Source: Dirofilaria immitis (taxonomy: Eukaryota; Nematoda; Chromadorea; Rhabditida; Onchocercidae). Taken from it: a DNA stretch of 64,000 bases. The notes under the pieces were generated by a model. The model ran no database searches. It saw only the letters and a program-made list of their open reading frames with translations, and was not told the DNA's origin. Position 1 is the stretch's first letter; every line of letters starts with the position of its first letter. The DNA lies in contig JAKNDB010000087.1 in assembly GCA_024305405.1 (NCBI GenBank), positions 4,776,501 through 4,840,500 on the forward strand, read 5' to 3'. Of this stretch, positions 1-11,938 are shown one piece after another. A program made the position numbers and the translations under genes.

Positions 1-2943
1 TAAACAAACAGATGTAATTCATCATCATTAAGTAATTATCGAACATCTGAAAAATTTATGATTTGAATGACTTTTTCAAATAGAAAGGGTTCATTTTTAC
101 TCCGCTTATCGATTTTTCTTATAATTTTGGAATTTTCTCTTATTTGAAAGTGCAGCAGATTAATTTGTTCAGATGTTCTTTATTGTGATCCGCTTTACAA
201 GAAATATATTTCTATATTCTTTTAAAAATTTTATTTTTCGCTATGTTTTAAATTGCTCTCTGCATAATTGTATCATTTTCTATGCCATTGTGCTATTTAT
301 TAATTTTTACTTATCTTAAATATCTATAACGATCTTTATCCTGGATCAGTTCATTTTCTTGCTCTTCCTAATTTATTAAATAGTTCGTAATTTGAGAATA
401 TTCTCACTTAGCGGAAACTAAAATTCATTTTTAAATTAACAATCCAAAAGTGTATTAGTATCTAAAAACTGAGTCATTCCTTAGATGAGTTCTGTATATT
501 TTATGATGATGATGGTATTGTATAAATAGTTAGAGTTTAACCGGCAGCATTCATAATAAAATATTATGCAATTGATTTTTGTACCATAACTCTTCATTGT
601 TCTGCAGTTAGAGAGAATGATATCATTGGAGAGGAAAAGATATAATTACTTCACTGCATATGTTACGTTTTAAACCAATATTTCTATGTATATCAATGTT
701 CAAAAAAATGTTATATTTTGATTTCTGACATTAGTGTAGTTTCTGACCAATATTTTATCAGTTATCCAATTTTTCCTGTAGATATGAACTATTGTTTGCT
801 TAGTTCAAGATCTTAGTATCTCTTAACATAAACGGTTAAATCAGTCATTACTAGCTGTTTGTTAGTGTTTGTTAAATTACTGCGAGCCGAAGAACTATTT
901 CTGAGGTAAATAATTCATGTAATAAATTGATCGTGCAAGATGTGTACGTAATGGCCGTAATTTCGTTGCTTTTTCATTGCTAGTATGCTTTTTTTATCAT
1001 TTCTTTGCAAATATTAACCGCAGTTGTACTTGAAGATAACAAATTTGTCAACCTTACCTTTTTATCTATGAGTTACGGTTTTATGCTTTTACATGGCAGA
1101 AGTGCAAGAATGCAGAGGTATATTGGATTTTAGTTCCATTTATTTATGCTTTTCAAAGTGTTTTTGACTTCAAAAACATGGAGGACAGGTTTTATGATTA
1201 CTTTCTTAATTGTATTTTCTTCCAGATGCATTTTTTTGATTGTGGCTTTTCAAATTTGCCAAAAATGTTCTAGCATGACTTCTTGAGTAGTCTGCTCTAG
1301 ATGTTAGTTTTCATTTCCTATTGAAAAATAAAATGCAATATCGAAAAAATGATTAATTACCAGTGATAATGCAAAAATGGAATTTCGGTATTTTTGCAAT
1401 ATTTCAACAAACACGCTTATTTTGCGTTTGAATATTTATGACTATATATTCTTATTTTTTTATCCTAATATTTGTCACTGATTATTTATTTGCACTTATC
1501 ATTATTTGTCACTATCAGTTTTCTCATTCGTCCCAATATTTAATTGCTGAATAGCGGATAATTAATTGCTAGTATGAAACTGGGCGAATTTTCCAAAATT
1601 TAGATGTATTATCAATGGAGTTAATCTTTTATTGGAGTTCTGCTGTGGATTTCAATGTATCGGTAATTTCTGTTTGTTTCTTGATGTAGTCTTCAATTTC
1701 TATGTTCATTTTATTATCTACAAAATTGTCTCATTTATGAAGCAAAGTGAAAGAGCAAATATCATGATTTTTTGAAGTTTTAGAAGAAGGTACAAGAAAA
1801 AATTAGGCTAAAAAAATAAAGAAAATCTTCAGAATAATGCTATAATTATGTTCACCAAATATTGATGTAGAATTGGCTTTATTTTTTGGGACATATTTCT
1901 TAATTAAGAAGAAAATATTTTATTTCTGAGAAAATTCTTAAGGAAATATGAAATTGTTAGAGTAACAGCTACGTTACATGCTAGTTATGATCTTAAATAA
2001 TTTTAAATTTGTTCATGACCTGAAAAATATTTTCTTTAAACGATAAAAAGTAATGCAATCAAACAGAAGTTCAAAGGTCGAAAATACATCGCTTACGAAA
2101 ATCACTCAATCACATATTTTTTCAATTTTAAAAGTTGCTTCATGCAGTCATTCCGGAACTTTGATTTTACTTCATCTTTTCGAATTTATTTAATTTCCTT
2201 GGCTTATTAAAGCCGTTAGTTAATTTTTGATATGATTTAAATTGCGGAGTAATGTTCCATACCTCGGTTAGGTTCTAGCTTCTATTACTGGTAATTCATT
2301 TGTTGAAAGAACTAGAGAAATAAAACCAGAAATGAACAATTTTCAGTGGTTTAGAACTTTAAATTTATACTACTTTTGTTATTTATAAATTCAACTGTTT
2401 GAAACTAAAGAACTTGGCAATATAATAGTTATTCTTCTGTTACTTAATAATAATGCGTCAGCATGAAGGATCCATTTATTGATAATTGTTAATGATTCAA
2501 TCTGATTACTTGGTCCTTATATTTGTCAATTAAAAAAAATGAAAAATTTGAAAAAAATTTGAACGTATTGAATTCTATCTTCTAACTAATCCTTTCTGTA
2601 GAATCGTTAAAATTTGCTTTTATTAAATCAGAAGTTGTCGCATCAAAAACATCCTTACCATCGTTTTAATAATGATGAAGATATTTTAAATCATGCAATA
2701 TTAATATGTGGCGTGATATGCATTATTAGTATGCTACAGTTAATTTACACTGACGTATTACATACCAGATGATTTGTAAGCATACTAAATAATTTCGGAT
2801 AAATCTGATTGTTTTAGTACGTGGGGAAGTAAGATCCCACCTCATTTTTAAGCCTCCGAAATCCTTTTATTTCAAAAATTCATAATCTCGAAATTTCTAG
2901 TTTAGGATGTAAATTTTCTCATTTCCAAAAATTTTTTGTTTCA
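1..2943. other. AT-rich region, no gene recognised
   Basis: No open frame of 60 codons or more lies here and I recognise no protein family in either strand. The sequence is AT-rich and looks like intron or intergenic DNA. The arginyl-tRNA synthetase that follows lacks about 90 N-terminal residues compared with animal mitochondrial homologues, so one or more short 5' exons could be hidden here. A weak candidate is the open segment 841-902, which ends in a GTAAAT donor, but I cannot connect it to the family. Confidence 0.5.
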
Positions 2944-2982
2944 GTTATGAAAAGATTCTACATTGGATGCAGCTGACCCATC

Positions 2983-5900
2983 ATGAAAAGATTTGTATAT
3001 GAGATGTGGCGTGACGAGAATCTAGCAACAACGCTACTCCGAAAACTTATTAAGAACAAGAAATCTGTTGTTATTGATTATTCTTCCCCAAACATTGCTA
3101 AACAATTTCATGTTGGCAATTTCAGGTTTTTTCTTGCATTTTTTAAAAGGAATGAGCGATTTAAATACCCCTACTTGTCTCATTTTTCCACTATTTTTTG
3201 ATTTAATACTTGGCAGTTTTTGACAGCACATATATGAAGTGTGTAACAATAAGAACGGGTTTCAACTCTCTATAACTCTTTTGTTGTCTAAGAAAATTTT
3301 TAGCTTGAAATTTATTTTTTATTGTTAATAAAGCTAATACTCAGTAAGATGTCATGAATCTCTCTGCATGAGTTGAGGCAAAAATTAAGTAAATCTTTGC
3401 TAGATGCTGACTTAGAGAGCTGACTTAGAGAGCACAAATTTAAACTTGTTGTATATATTACGATTCATCAATTTGTCATTGTTAGTCGTAGATTGTTTAT
3501 ATGCCTTCAACCAGTACGAAAATTTTTATCAACTATTCATTTTCCAAATATTTTTGTTATTTTCATTTTCAGATCCACTATTATTGGGCGTTATATCGAT
3601 GCAATAAATAGGGCTGCTGGAAATAAAGTTACATCTGTTAACTACATTGGTGATTGGGGATTGCAGTTCGCACTGATTGCTGCTTATTGGCCAGTGATAA
3701 AACCTACCCAAGAAGTACACTTATTTCTTTTACCTATTTTTTATCATTCGCTATACGGGAAATGTAAATTCAGAAAAAAATTGACTTTTTTTCAGGAATG
3801 GTCTGCGTGGAATGCGATGCAGAAATTTACTCTTCTAGCTAAATGCTATGTTGAAGCGAACAAATTAGCTGAGCATTCCAGTAGTTTTCTAAAACAGCTT
3901 ACAATATCCTTGCCAGCATGGAAAACTCTCTGTTAACTGCCGACACCAATGAGCATTTGTCATTCTGGCAAAATACACGACGATTATCGCATGAACAGTT
4001 GCAAAATTTTTATAGGTATACAAAGTTATTTGTAATATGACCTATGCTTAGATACTTTAGAAAGGGTATGATGTGATCTGATTGGTTTTTATATTAATCA
4101 CTGTGGAAAATATATATAACATAGCATCTTAGAATGTATGATTTGCCATTCTTATACTTTATACACCATTACTAGAAAAATTTTTTTTGGTAAATTTTTC
4201 TTCATAAAATTTTTTTATTTTTTGACTAGTTAGATGAAAGAAAGGTATGAAATACTGGGAGTTTAAATTAAGAATATATGACTTGAATTTTTAATATCCT
4301 ATCTCGGACTGAAAAACGATAACGGATTTCTTATTATTTATTATCTTTGGAGTCATAGATTTTATTGATGCGGAATTTTCTGATGGAAGTATCAGTACAA
4401 AAAAGTTTCAGACGTATCAAATTATCAATGGATGTAGAATATTTCGAATCTGACTTTGTTATTTCTGCTCATCAATTAATTGATCGTATGTTACGAGAAG
4501 GACAAGCAGAAAACGGCGATGATGGTTCTGTATCGGTCAGGTGCAAAGAGCAAGATAAGCCTATAATTGTTAGAAGATCCAATAATACTACTCTTTATTT
4601 GTCTAGGTAAAATTTTTAGTTTTCTTAATTGGTTTGTAAAATTTATCCCATAGTAATAATAGTGCTGTTTTATATGGATTACATGCAATTTACTTCACTA
4701 TGACTGTAAATTGTGATAGCGTAATTTTTTGATTGTTAATTTCAAAAATTCAGGGATTTAGCATCGGTTTTGTTGCGGGAGCAATTGTATGCAGCGGATG
4801 AATATTTGTATGTGGTCGATCATGCTCAACGACAGCATTTCATCAGTTTGAAATATCTCTTGAATGCCATCGGAAGAAACGATATCAGTGATAAAATACA
4901 ACATGTTTCATTTGGACGTGTAAAGGCCTCTCTACTAGGTATTATCAGTCTCATAAGCTATTTAAACTTCTGTTTCCGTTCTGTTGAATTACGTGAAAGT
5001 GAACTGATCATAATCGTTAATTTTAGTTTGTTGTTGTTCAAAATAGTTCGTTGATACAACGTGCAGAAAGATTGGATTTTTAGTTTTAATAAAATTTCGA
5101 CATCATTCTTTTTACAGGTTGGGAGAAGTTGAATTGGTAAATCAAATATTAGATCATGGTTCGGAGCTTGCAAAATCTTTATTACCAAATCTAAAACAAT
5201 GAAAATTGGTCAGAACGAAATTCCTCGTAAGTTTTCTTTCACTTGCTTTTATTTACTTATCAACTGACAGAACACGGTATTTATGTTCCATTATAAGTAT
5301 TGAATATTTAAGGTAATAAACTTAATATTTTTAAGAAGTCGCAGCCAATTTATCACTCGCAACAATGATAGTCGATGGTCTTAAGAGAACACGATCTACT
5401 GATTATTTGTTCTCATTTGACAAAACATTTCAAATGAATCAAAATAATGCGCTTCTTCTACAGGTAGAACTCTTTTAAAATCATTTTCTGAATACCTCAA
5501 AATTATATTGTCCCGTACCCGCACTTTTTATTTTTTTTATTCTATCGTCAAAATTTTTAGACATTTTCCTATGATAGACATAATAATTGTTATCTCGATT
5601 TCATTGTACCATATATAATAGTTGTTGTCTATGACTTCACTACAGCATGCATAAATTATATTGCGCAAAAACATACATTTCGATGCACTTTATTAAATAA
5701 AGTTTTACTTCTTATAATTATAATCTGCAGATTTTGATTTTAGATGAAACACAGCCGGCTAATGTCAATCGAGGAACAAAACCATACCTTGAAACAAAGT
5801 CTAACGCAAGGATTTGAGGGAGATTTCGAGCCGAATGAAGCGAGTTGGCGTCTTCTAGAACAGTTCAAAGCATTTCCTGACGCTCTGTTTGCTAGCTATC

Positions 5901-6097
5901 AAGAAATGGAACCCTGCCGATTAACCGCGTATTTACTGCAGCTGGCAAACGTCGCGGGCTTCGCTTCCTCCATTCTTCGAATATCAAATGAATCATTAGA
6001 TATAGCAATACCAAGACTTTTATTACTATCAACTGCACGGAAAATTTTGAATAATGGAATGCGTCTGTTAAGTATAGAGCCATTAAAGAAAATGTGA
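2983..6097 (+). CDS. rars-2: Arginyl-tRNA synthetase, mitochondrial type
   Basis: Class I synthetase that charges tRNA-Arg, here of the mitochondrial RARS2 type. Coding segments are 2983-3125, 3573-3714, 3796-4015, 4412-4606, 4754-4938, 5118-5226, 5336-5463 and 5744-6097, giving about 492 codons against about 580 in human RARS2. The N-terminus is therefore probably incomplete or shorter; Met 2983 is simply the first usable start. Visible landmarks are [13 protein letters not shown] (the HIGH motif, ending in Asn), RSTIIG across the first splice, [17 protein letters not shown], and FGRVKGLSTR (the KMSKS-equivalent loop, seen only after restoring one A). The C-terminal anticodon-binding helices end in [14 protein letters not shown]. 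Three single-base contractions break the frame, at 3885-3888 (T), 4922-4924 (A) and 5193-5196 (A). An AATAAA signal lies at 6099-6104, two bases after the stop codon. The gene is convergent with the glucosidase II gene. The identification is secure; the 5' end is not. Confidence 0.9.
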
Positions 6098-6098
6098 C

Positions 6099-6104
6099 AA
6101 TAAA
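6099..6104 (+). terminator. Poly(A) signal AATAAA of the arginyl-tRNA synthetase gene
   Basis: A canonical AATAAA starts two bases after the TGA stop at 6095-6097. If it is used, the 3' UTR would be very short, as is common in nematodes. Inferred from sequence only. Confidence 0.45.
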
Positions 6105-6465
6105 AACAATTGCAGATTCTAATTTTGCATCGTGAAATCTGTTGTAGTTTTAGTTTCACAGCTTTAATTTTTTAAAATAGATTGATTTCGAATCCTACAT
6201 GTTTTACAGTTAAAAATTCAATACTGGAACACAATCCTATCAAACTTTTATACAACTGTGCAAGAGTCTTGAGAGTTGGGTTTTAAAATCATTTTATCTT
6301 GCCGTCTTGTACATTTCAACTTTAAATTTATATCTAGGAGATATGTTTGTACATTCATTAAAAGAGAAACCACCTTATCAAATGAAACTTGATTATCAGA
6401 AGAAAAAACTGCCAACAAAAGAATAATTAATCCGTATTTTATGTATTCAATACTTCATCAAATAG

Positions 6466-9400
6466 CTAAAGTTCTTCATGTTGATCCGTGATGGTGGCAG
6501 GATCTGGACATGCAGCAGGAGAACGCAAAATAAAAAGATATTCACATTTGCTTGGTTCTGATGCTTCCACTAGTTGTGTCTCCTCTCCACATTCAGTAAC
6601 CACTTTTGTGGATCGATCTGGCCCATTCCAGCATGGTGTGCCTTTCTGGTAACTTTGTAATATATATTTATCTGGTTCAGTTCCTATCCAACCACTCCAT
6701 TTTCTGCAATAGGAAGCTTTATCCAAAAATTTTACAGATATCTCAATTTTAAAATTCTTTTGCGCAAAATATTTCATTTGATATGATGAGTCTAAAGTCA
6801 GGTAATCATATCGAAACTTGAAAATTTCGTGCACATTCAAAAATATTAATGACCAGCTATCAATTACTATGTATTTTCAACATACCCTAAATCGGTATCG
6901 ACAACGCTATTTCGACTCCTTTGCACAGCTTTGTCAAATAAACACAGTTTATAAGTATATTCATTTTCATCCATTTCAAAACATTTTCCCTTCAACGAAG
7001 CCCAAGCCATATCGATTCCAAAATCATCACTATCATACTGTTCAGAATCTCTAAAAAGATTTCAAAGCAAAATTCACTGCTCAGATAACTGTTCTGCCAG
7101 TTTAGAAACTTTCTATGTATTTTTGCTTTTTATCTTTTTCCTCATTCTTTATCTTCCTCTTTTCTACCTATTTTCTCCACTTATTATGTTGTTTATATGT
7201 TTTCAAAAGAAATTCCTACTTGATCGACAGTTCGAGATCTGTATAGCGTTTGTCAAGATTATCATACTCTTTTTTGCATCCTCTGCCTCTGAAACAACTA
7301 TATGATAACATAAAATTCAAATTTCTAAATCTAATTTGTAAATATAAGCAGACTTTTGAAGTTATTTATTAAATGGAAATTGAAAAAACATAAAACCTTT
7401 CATTATTGCTTGTGTTTCTTCATCGAAAGCTGGCTGATTTAAATCGATATTTGGAATTCGAGGAATTTTCACTACAGTACTTTCATTTGGTTCGGTTTTT
7501 CGTGTTGCATCAATTTCGTTACCGCCTGAAATCTTTTATAAATCAAATCTTAATCGATATGACGAAGTCGATAGTTGCATTAGTTTAGTCCTGCATACAA
7601 TTCTTCATTTCTTAAAATTATGATTCTTCGAAAATATATCCTGATTTACGTTCAACATTACTTATAAGTATAAGCGCTTCAACAAATTTAAAATATATTG
7701 AACTGTTAAAAATTCAATATTTATGGATAAATCGAACTAAAAAAATGAAGAAAAGTATGTCGGTATAGTAGTCTAAAAATCAATGTTTTTTGCTTCATCC
7801 TGCAACATTAGTAAGGCATAGCGAATTAAAGTGATGTTAAAGCTACACTTCTTTTAAATGTTATTTGGCTTTTCAGATATCTGCTTAGTCAGCACGTGTT
7901 TTAGCTCTTTTTTCTTTTTACATTTGTATCTCAGCCTTTTCCCGTATTCAGTTTGATCTTATAATTAAGTACCGGAATTAGTTCTTGTTGATATAAGTAA
8001 AGCGGAATGAAGTTCGTTTTCATTTTTTTTGCAGACTGAGGTTCGTCTTCATCTATTTCTTCCGCAATTTCGCTTGGTTTTTCAAAAAGACTGCGTATGT
8101 TGTCATAAACATTTTCCAGAAATACTTCTAAGTTACATTCTTTTTTTCATCAGGTAAAACGTCCTGAAACCAACCAATTTACTTGAAAAATTAAGAACGA
8201 AAAGTGCTAAAGAAAATTTTTTGCTCTGCAAAAAAAAATCTAGGTTTTCTTCTACTTCGAACAAACTCTTATATTTTGCGCAATTTCGGCGATATGAAAA
8301 TAACTAAGAATGAATAATCGTTTTTCTATGCTTACCACTAAAAGCATGAGAAAAAGATGCAAGAAAATATTAAGAAACCTTGATTTCATCATCGGATACA
8401 GCTCCATCTCCATTTGTATCAAATTCCTTCGCCAATTTTAGTTCGTCTAAGGTAATCCTGAAATATTATTGAATTTAATGTCTTTACTCGCAAATTTCTA
8501 GAAACAAAAATAGGTGTTCAAAAAAAGAAGGTATACTGAGTTTTACACGAAGATCTTGTACGCTATGATAAAATAGAATGCATTACTTTTCATCTTTATT
8601 CAAGTCGAATGCATTGAACAATATTTTTGCATATTTTTGCTTAAGTCCATCCTTTTCTTCTGTAAAGAAAATTATTTTAGATACTGATTATGAGCTAAAT
8701 GTTACTTTAAATTAATTAACTTTTAAAATATTTAACACAATTTAATCAGAATTGAATTACCCTTCCAAACTTCTTCATGCTTTTTCCTCGCTTCTGCAGC
8801 CAGACTGTTTTTCTCATCCAATTTTATTTGGGCATTACTTCTCAATTCTTTTATTTCATCCATTTCCTTTCTTAAAATCTCCAATTTTTCTAATTTTTCG
8901 GCTTTCAACTGCCGACCCGTTGCAGCCATTTCCAGCCGTTTTAAGAAACCCTGAAAATCATTTCCTGCTTCATACAATATTATTGATCACTGCAAGATCA
9001 CTATGGCAGTCCATAGGAGAACAAAATGAATGATTATGTCAATCGATGATTTTTAAGCAAAACTGACATATAGAACCATATAAAGATATTAGAAATCGTT
9101 CTAAGATTCAATGAAATTAAAAAGAGGGGAAGTATAATTAATATCCGAAAGAAAAAAATCACTATTGCCCACTACCTGCTTTGCCAATTCAATTTTTGGC
9201 GCATTTCTTCTCGATATTTCGCCCCAATTCATTACAAATATCAGGACAATCAACCGTACTATCCCACTCATCACTTCCATCACAACAATCTAAACACAGT
9301 AGTCAAATGAAAAAAATTTTATCAAACCAGAAAAAAACTAATTCTTGTTACATTTAATGATATCGATCTCAGTCATCAAACTGTTTGAAAATTTCGATAA

Positions 9401-10663
9401 AGATTCGAAAATTCCTAAACCATATATTACTGAAACTTTTAAATTTGAATTCAAAATATCAGAGAAATTTTTGCATAATAAAGCTAATAAAAAAATAAAA
9501 GATCAGGAGAACGGGAAAAAAAATGCTGAAATTATTTCTCGTTTTTGCTGAGATCATTTTTTTGAAAAAAAAGGGAAAAATGATCAAAACATGCAATTTT
9601 AGTAAATTATTTCAATTCTCTCAAGTCACTGTCACCATCAATATGATCACCATCATCCGGCTAGTTTTTACCAATTAAATATAAGCTAACCGCATATTTG
9701 ATCATTTACTCGATTTGACGGCAAGTCTTCCGCCTTAAAACCACGATTCAAACAATGGAACTTGGCGTTGGGACAGGCGGATGTTCCTGAATGAAAATAT
9801 TAGAAAAATCATTTTCCGGATTCAAAACCACGTAATAATTACGTTATGTTAGAAGAGAAAATCAGATAACTAGCAAAATAAGAATTTTAAACGTAGTTTT
9901 CATATTTTTCAAGGTATTATTTCATAAGATGTAAAGACCAAAATGTAAATATAATTTTGTTAGCTTGTCGATATTTTTACCATGTCATAAAAAAATTGAG
10001 AATTCAAATTACAAAGAAAAAACAGTTACCACTTTTCTGAATATAATAACGTATTGCAGATACTGGAACTTTAAAACAGTATTATCTGAATTCCAATTCT
10101 ATACATAATGTAATTAAAACTATTCCTCGAAACTTTCTGTTGCTAAATTTTCGAATTAGTTTAATAATTTCATAGACTGAATTCAAAAAAGAGCAACATC
10201 AGCTTACAAACCTGGTTCATCACTTCCATCAGGACAATCGCAATAATCATCATTAACTTGCGAATAAGGAATTGATTTGGAGTTGTCCACACATACAAAT
10301 GTTTCACCGGTTGCATAAAATGGCCCACCTTAACGAATCATTCGATAATTCATTCATGATTATTTCTCATAAATTTGCTATCTTGATTTTTCACTCTCTC
10401 TTCCTACCTATATCTATCTAATTTGTTCGGTACTATTTCAGTCTGTTCATTTACAATTCATTATTTCTAGCTGCATATGAGAAATACCGACGTGCAAATG
10501 GAACTCCACGAGGTCGATTCCCATATCCACTAGGTTTCGGCTTTCGTCCATCCTTCCTCAACAGCCCAATACTTACATTTGATTCAACGATTGTAATGAA
10601 TATGTTTATGATGCACAAACTAGCCAAAGTAAGCATCATCACTAATCTATAAAAGGTCAACAT
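6466..10663 (-). CDS. PRKCSH: Glucosidase II beta subunit (PRKCSH-like)
   Basis: Regulatory subunit of ER glucosidase II, which trims glucose from N-glycans in the calnexin cycle. Exons in transcript order are 10663-10492 (signal peptide, then RGVPFA), 10328-10212 and 9786-9691 (Cys-rich LDLa-type module, NDDYCDCPDGSDEPG), 9289-9176 (CCDGSDEWD), 8950-8761 (charged coiled coil), 8659-8587 and 8457-8380 (EF-hand, DTNGDGAVSDDE), 8163 to about 8033 (acidic), 7525-7397 (FDEETQAI), 7288-7220, 7050-6886, and 6703-6466 (MRH lectin domain, CWNGPDRSTK and SEPSKCEYLF). The protein ends in HEEL, an ER-retrieval signal of the HDEL class. The first splice joins in phase. The frame is broken by length changes at 9193-9197 (one base too many), 8141-8147 and 7270-7275 (one too few). 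An acidic exon may be missing between 8033 and 7525. An alternative upstream Met is at 10699. Confidence 0.9.
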
Positions 10664-10699
10664 TTTTGGATATGCTTTACAAAGAAGCAATAACAGCAC

Positions 10700-11938
10700 T
10701 GCTTCAAGAGTTCAGATTTAGATTGATTTGCCTAACAACATTTTAACTTAACCAAATGAAGATAAAATGAATGTCATTGGCATTCACCCCAATATAATAT
10801 ACTATCCCTTTAACTTGTTGGATGATAATTTCTCTTGTCGGTAAGCGGAAGTAAAGAGAAATGCCAAATACAAATTATCGTAACAAACTTGCTGTATCAC
10901 GGAGAATGATCTAACACAACATTCACAACTCATCTAATACGTTCACCCCGAATAAACTAAATAGATGGACTAATGAGACACTTGCCCATCCCCTCAGTTC
11001 CCATATTGGAAAGAGAGGGAATTTGACATGTCAACTTATCCTTTTATTTGATCTGTTCAAATTTATATATCCTTTGATCTATGCTTCTTCTCTTCAGTTT
11101 TATCATATATATCTTTCATTAGCAAAAATGTTTGCAACATATTTTTCAAAGTTCCTCACTCGTTTGCTGTCCACCTACTATTCCATACGTCTTTTCTGTA
11201 ACATCAATGGAAATAGGAATATTGATATCAACTGATCAATCAATAATGATTACATCATAATATTACGTCATGTTATGGTTTGAAGAGTGGACGAAGCCGG
11301 TTAAGTTTTTGAGATCAGAGAGACGTGTAAAATAAGCTATGTCATCTTACTTTTGGATTCTTCAAATCTTTTAAATGTCATCTACAAGATCTGGAGATAT
11401 GGGAAGGAAACAATATTTTCATATAGACTGTTTCATTTGTTCTATTTCATATATAGAAGAATCCTTTCGATCTATAAGATAAAAAAGAATTTAACAGAAA
11501 TGATCGCTGATATCATCAAATTATCCATTACCATTAAAACTGCTCTTTATTTGTTTGAATATGAATTTCGAATGTACTGAGAGAATATATAGAAGGATTC
11601 ATTTTATGGTCGTATCATTTCTTCTTCATGTTAAACACAATGAATTACATAAATGAATGATGATGAATGGACCAATTGAGAATTTCTTATCAAACAGATG
11701 AATCATTTGCTGTAATGACACTGTGAAGGTTTAATAATATAACAGCAAGTATATGTAAATGACGAAGATTTGATCATATTCAAATAAAGATAATTTTGAT
11801 GCATAATTTCAGAACTATAAAGGTGTGAATAGCTGTGAATCATTCATTCTGTTCATTGTTTGGCATAAGGAAGTTTTGATTTAATTAAGCTTTACTAGTC
11901 ATAGGAAGTGTTGCTTCGTTTGCTTAATTAAATCGTGA
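10700..11938. other. Divergent intergenic region
   Basis: This region separates the leftward glucosidase II gene from the rightward tyrosine phosphatase, so it should hold both promoters. Two open frames (11023-11235 and 11353-11580, +) are rich in Phe, Ile and Tyr as expected from AT-rich noncoding DNA, and match nothing I know. No clear promoter motif was seen. Confidence 0.45.

Noticed and set aside
3493..3936. 147-codon open frame read as one unspliced protein
   Set aside because: It reads through two introns of the arginyl-tRNA synthetase gene; the real exons are 3573-3714 and 3796-4015.
2983..6097. Arginyl-tRNA synthetase as a pseudogene
   Set aside because: All three frame faults are one-base homopolymer contractions and motifs are otherwise preserved; the same fault type recurs in other conserved genes here.
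9612..9655. Asp-rich open segment (PDDGDHIDGDSD, minus strand) as an exon of glucosidase II beta
   Set aside because: The neighbouring exons 9691 and 9289 join directly in phase and give the expected CDCCDGSDEW, leaving no room for it; it also runs into a stop without a donor.
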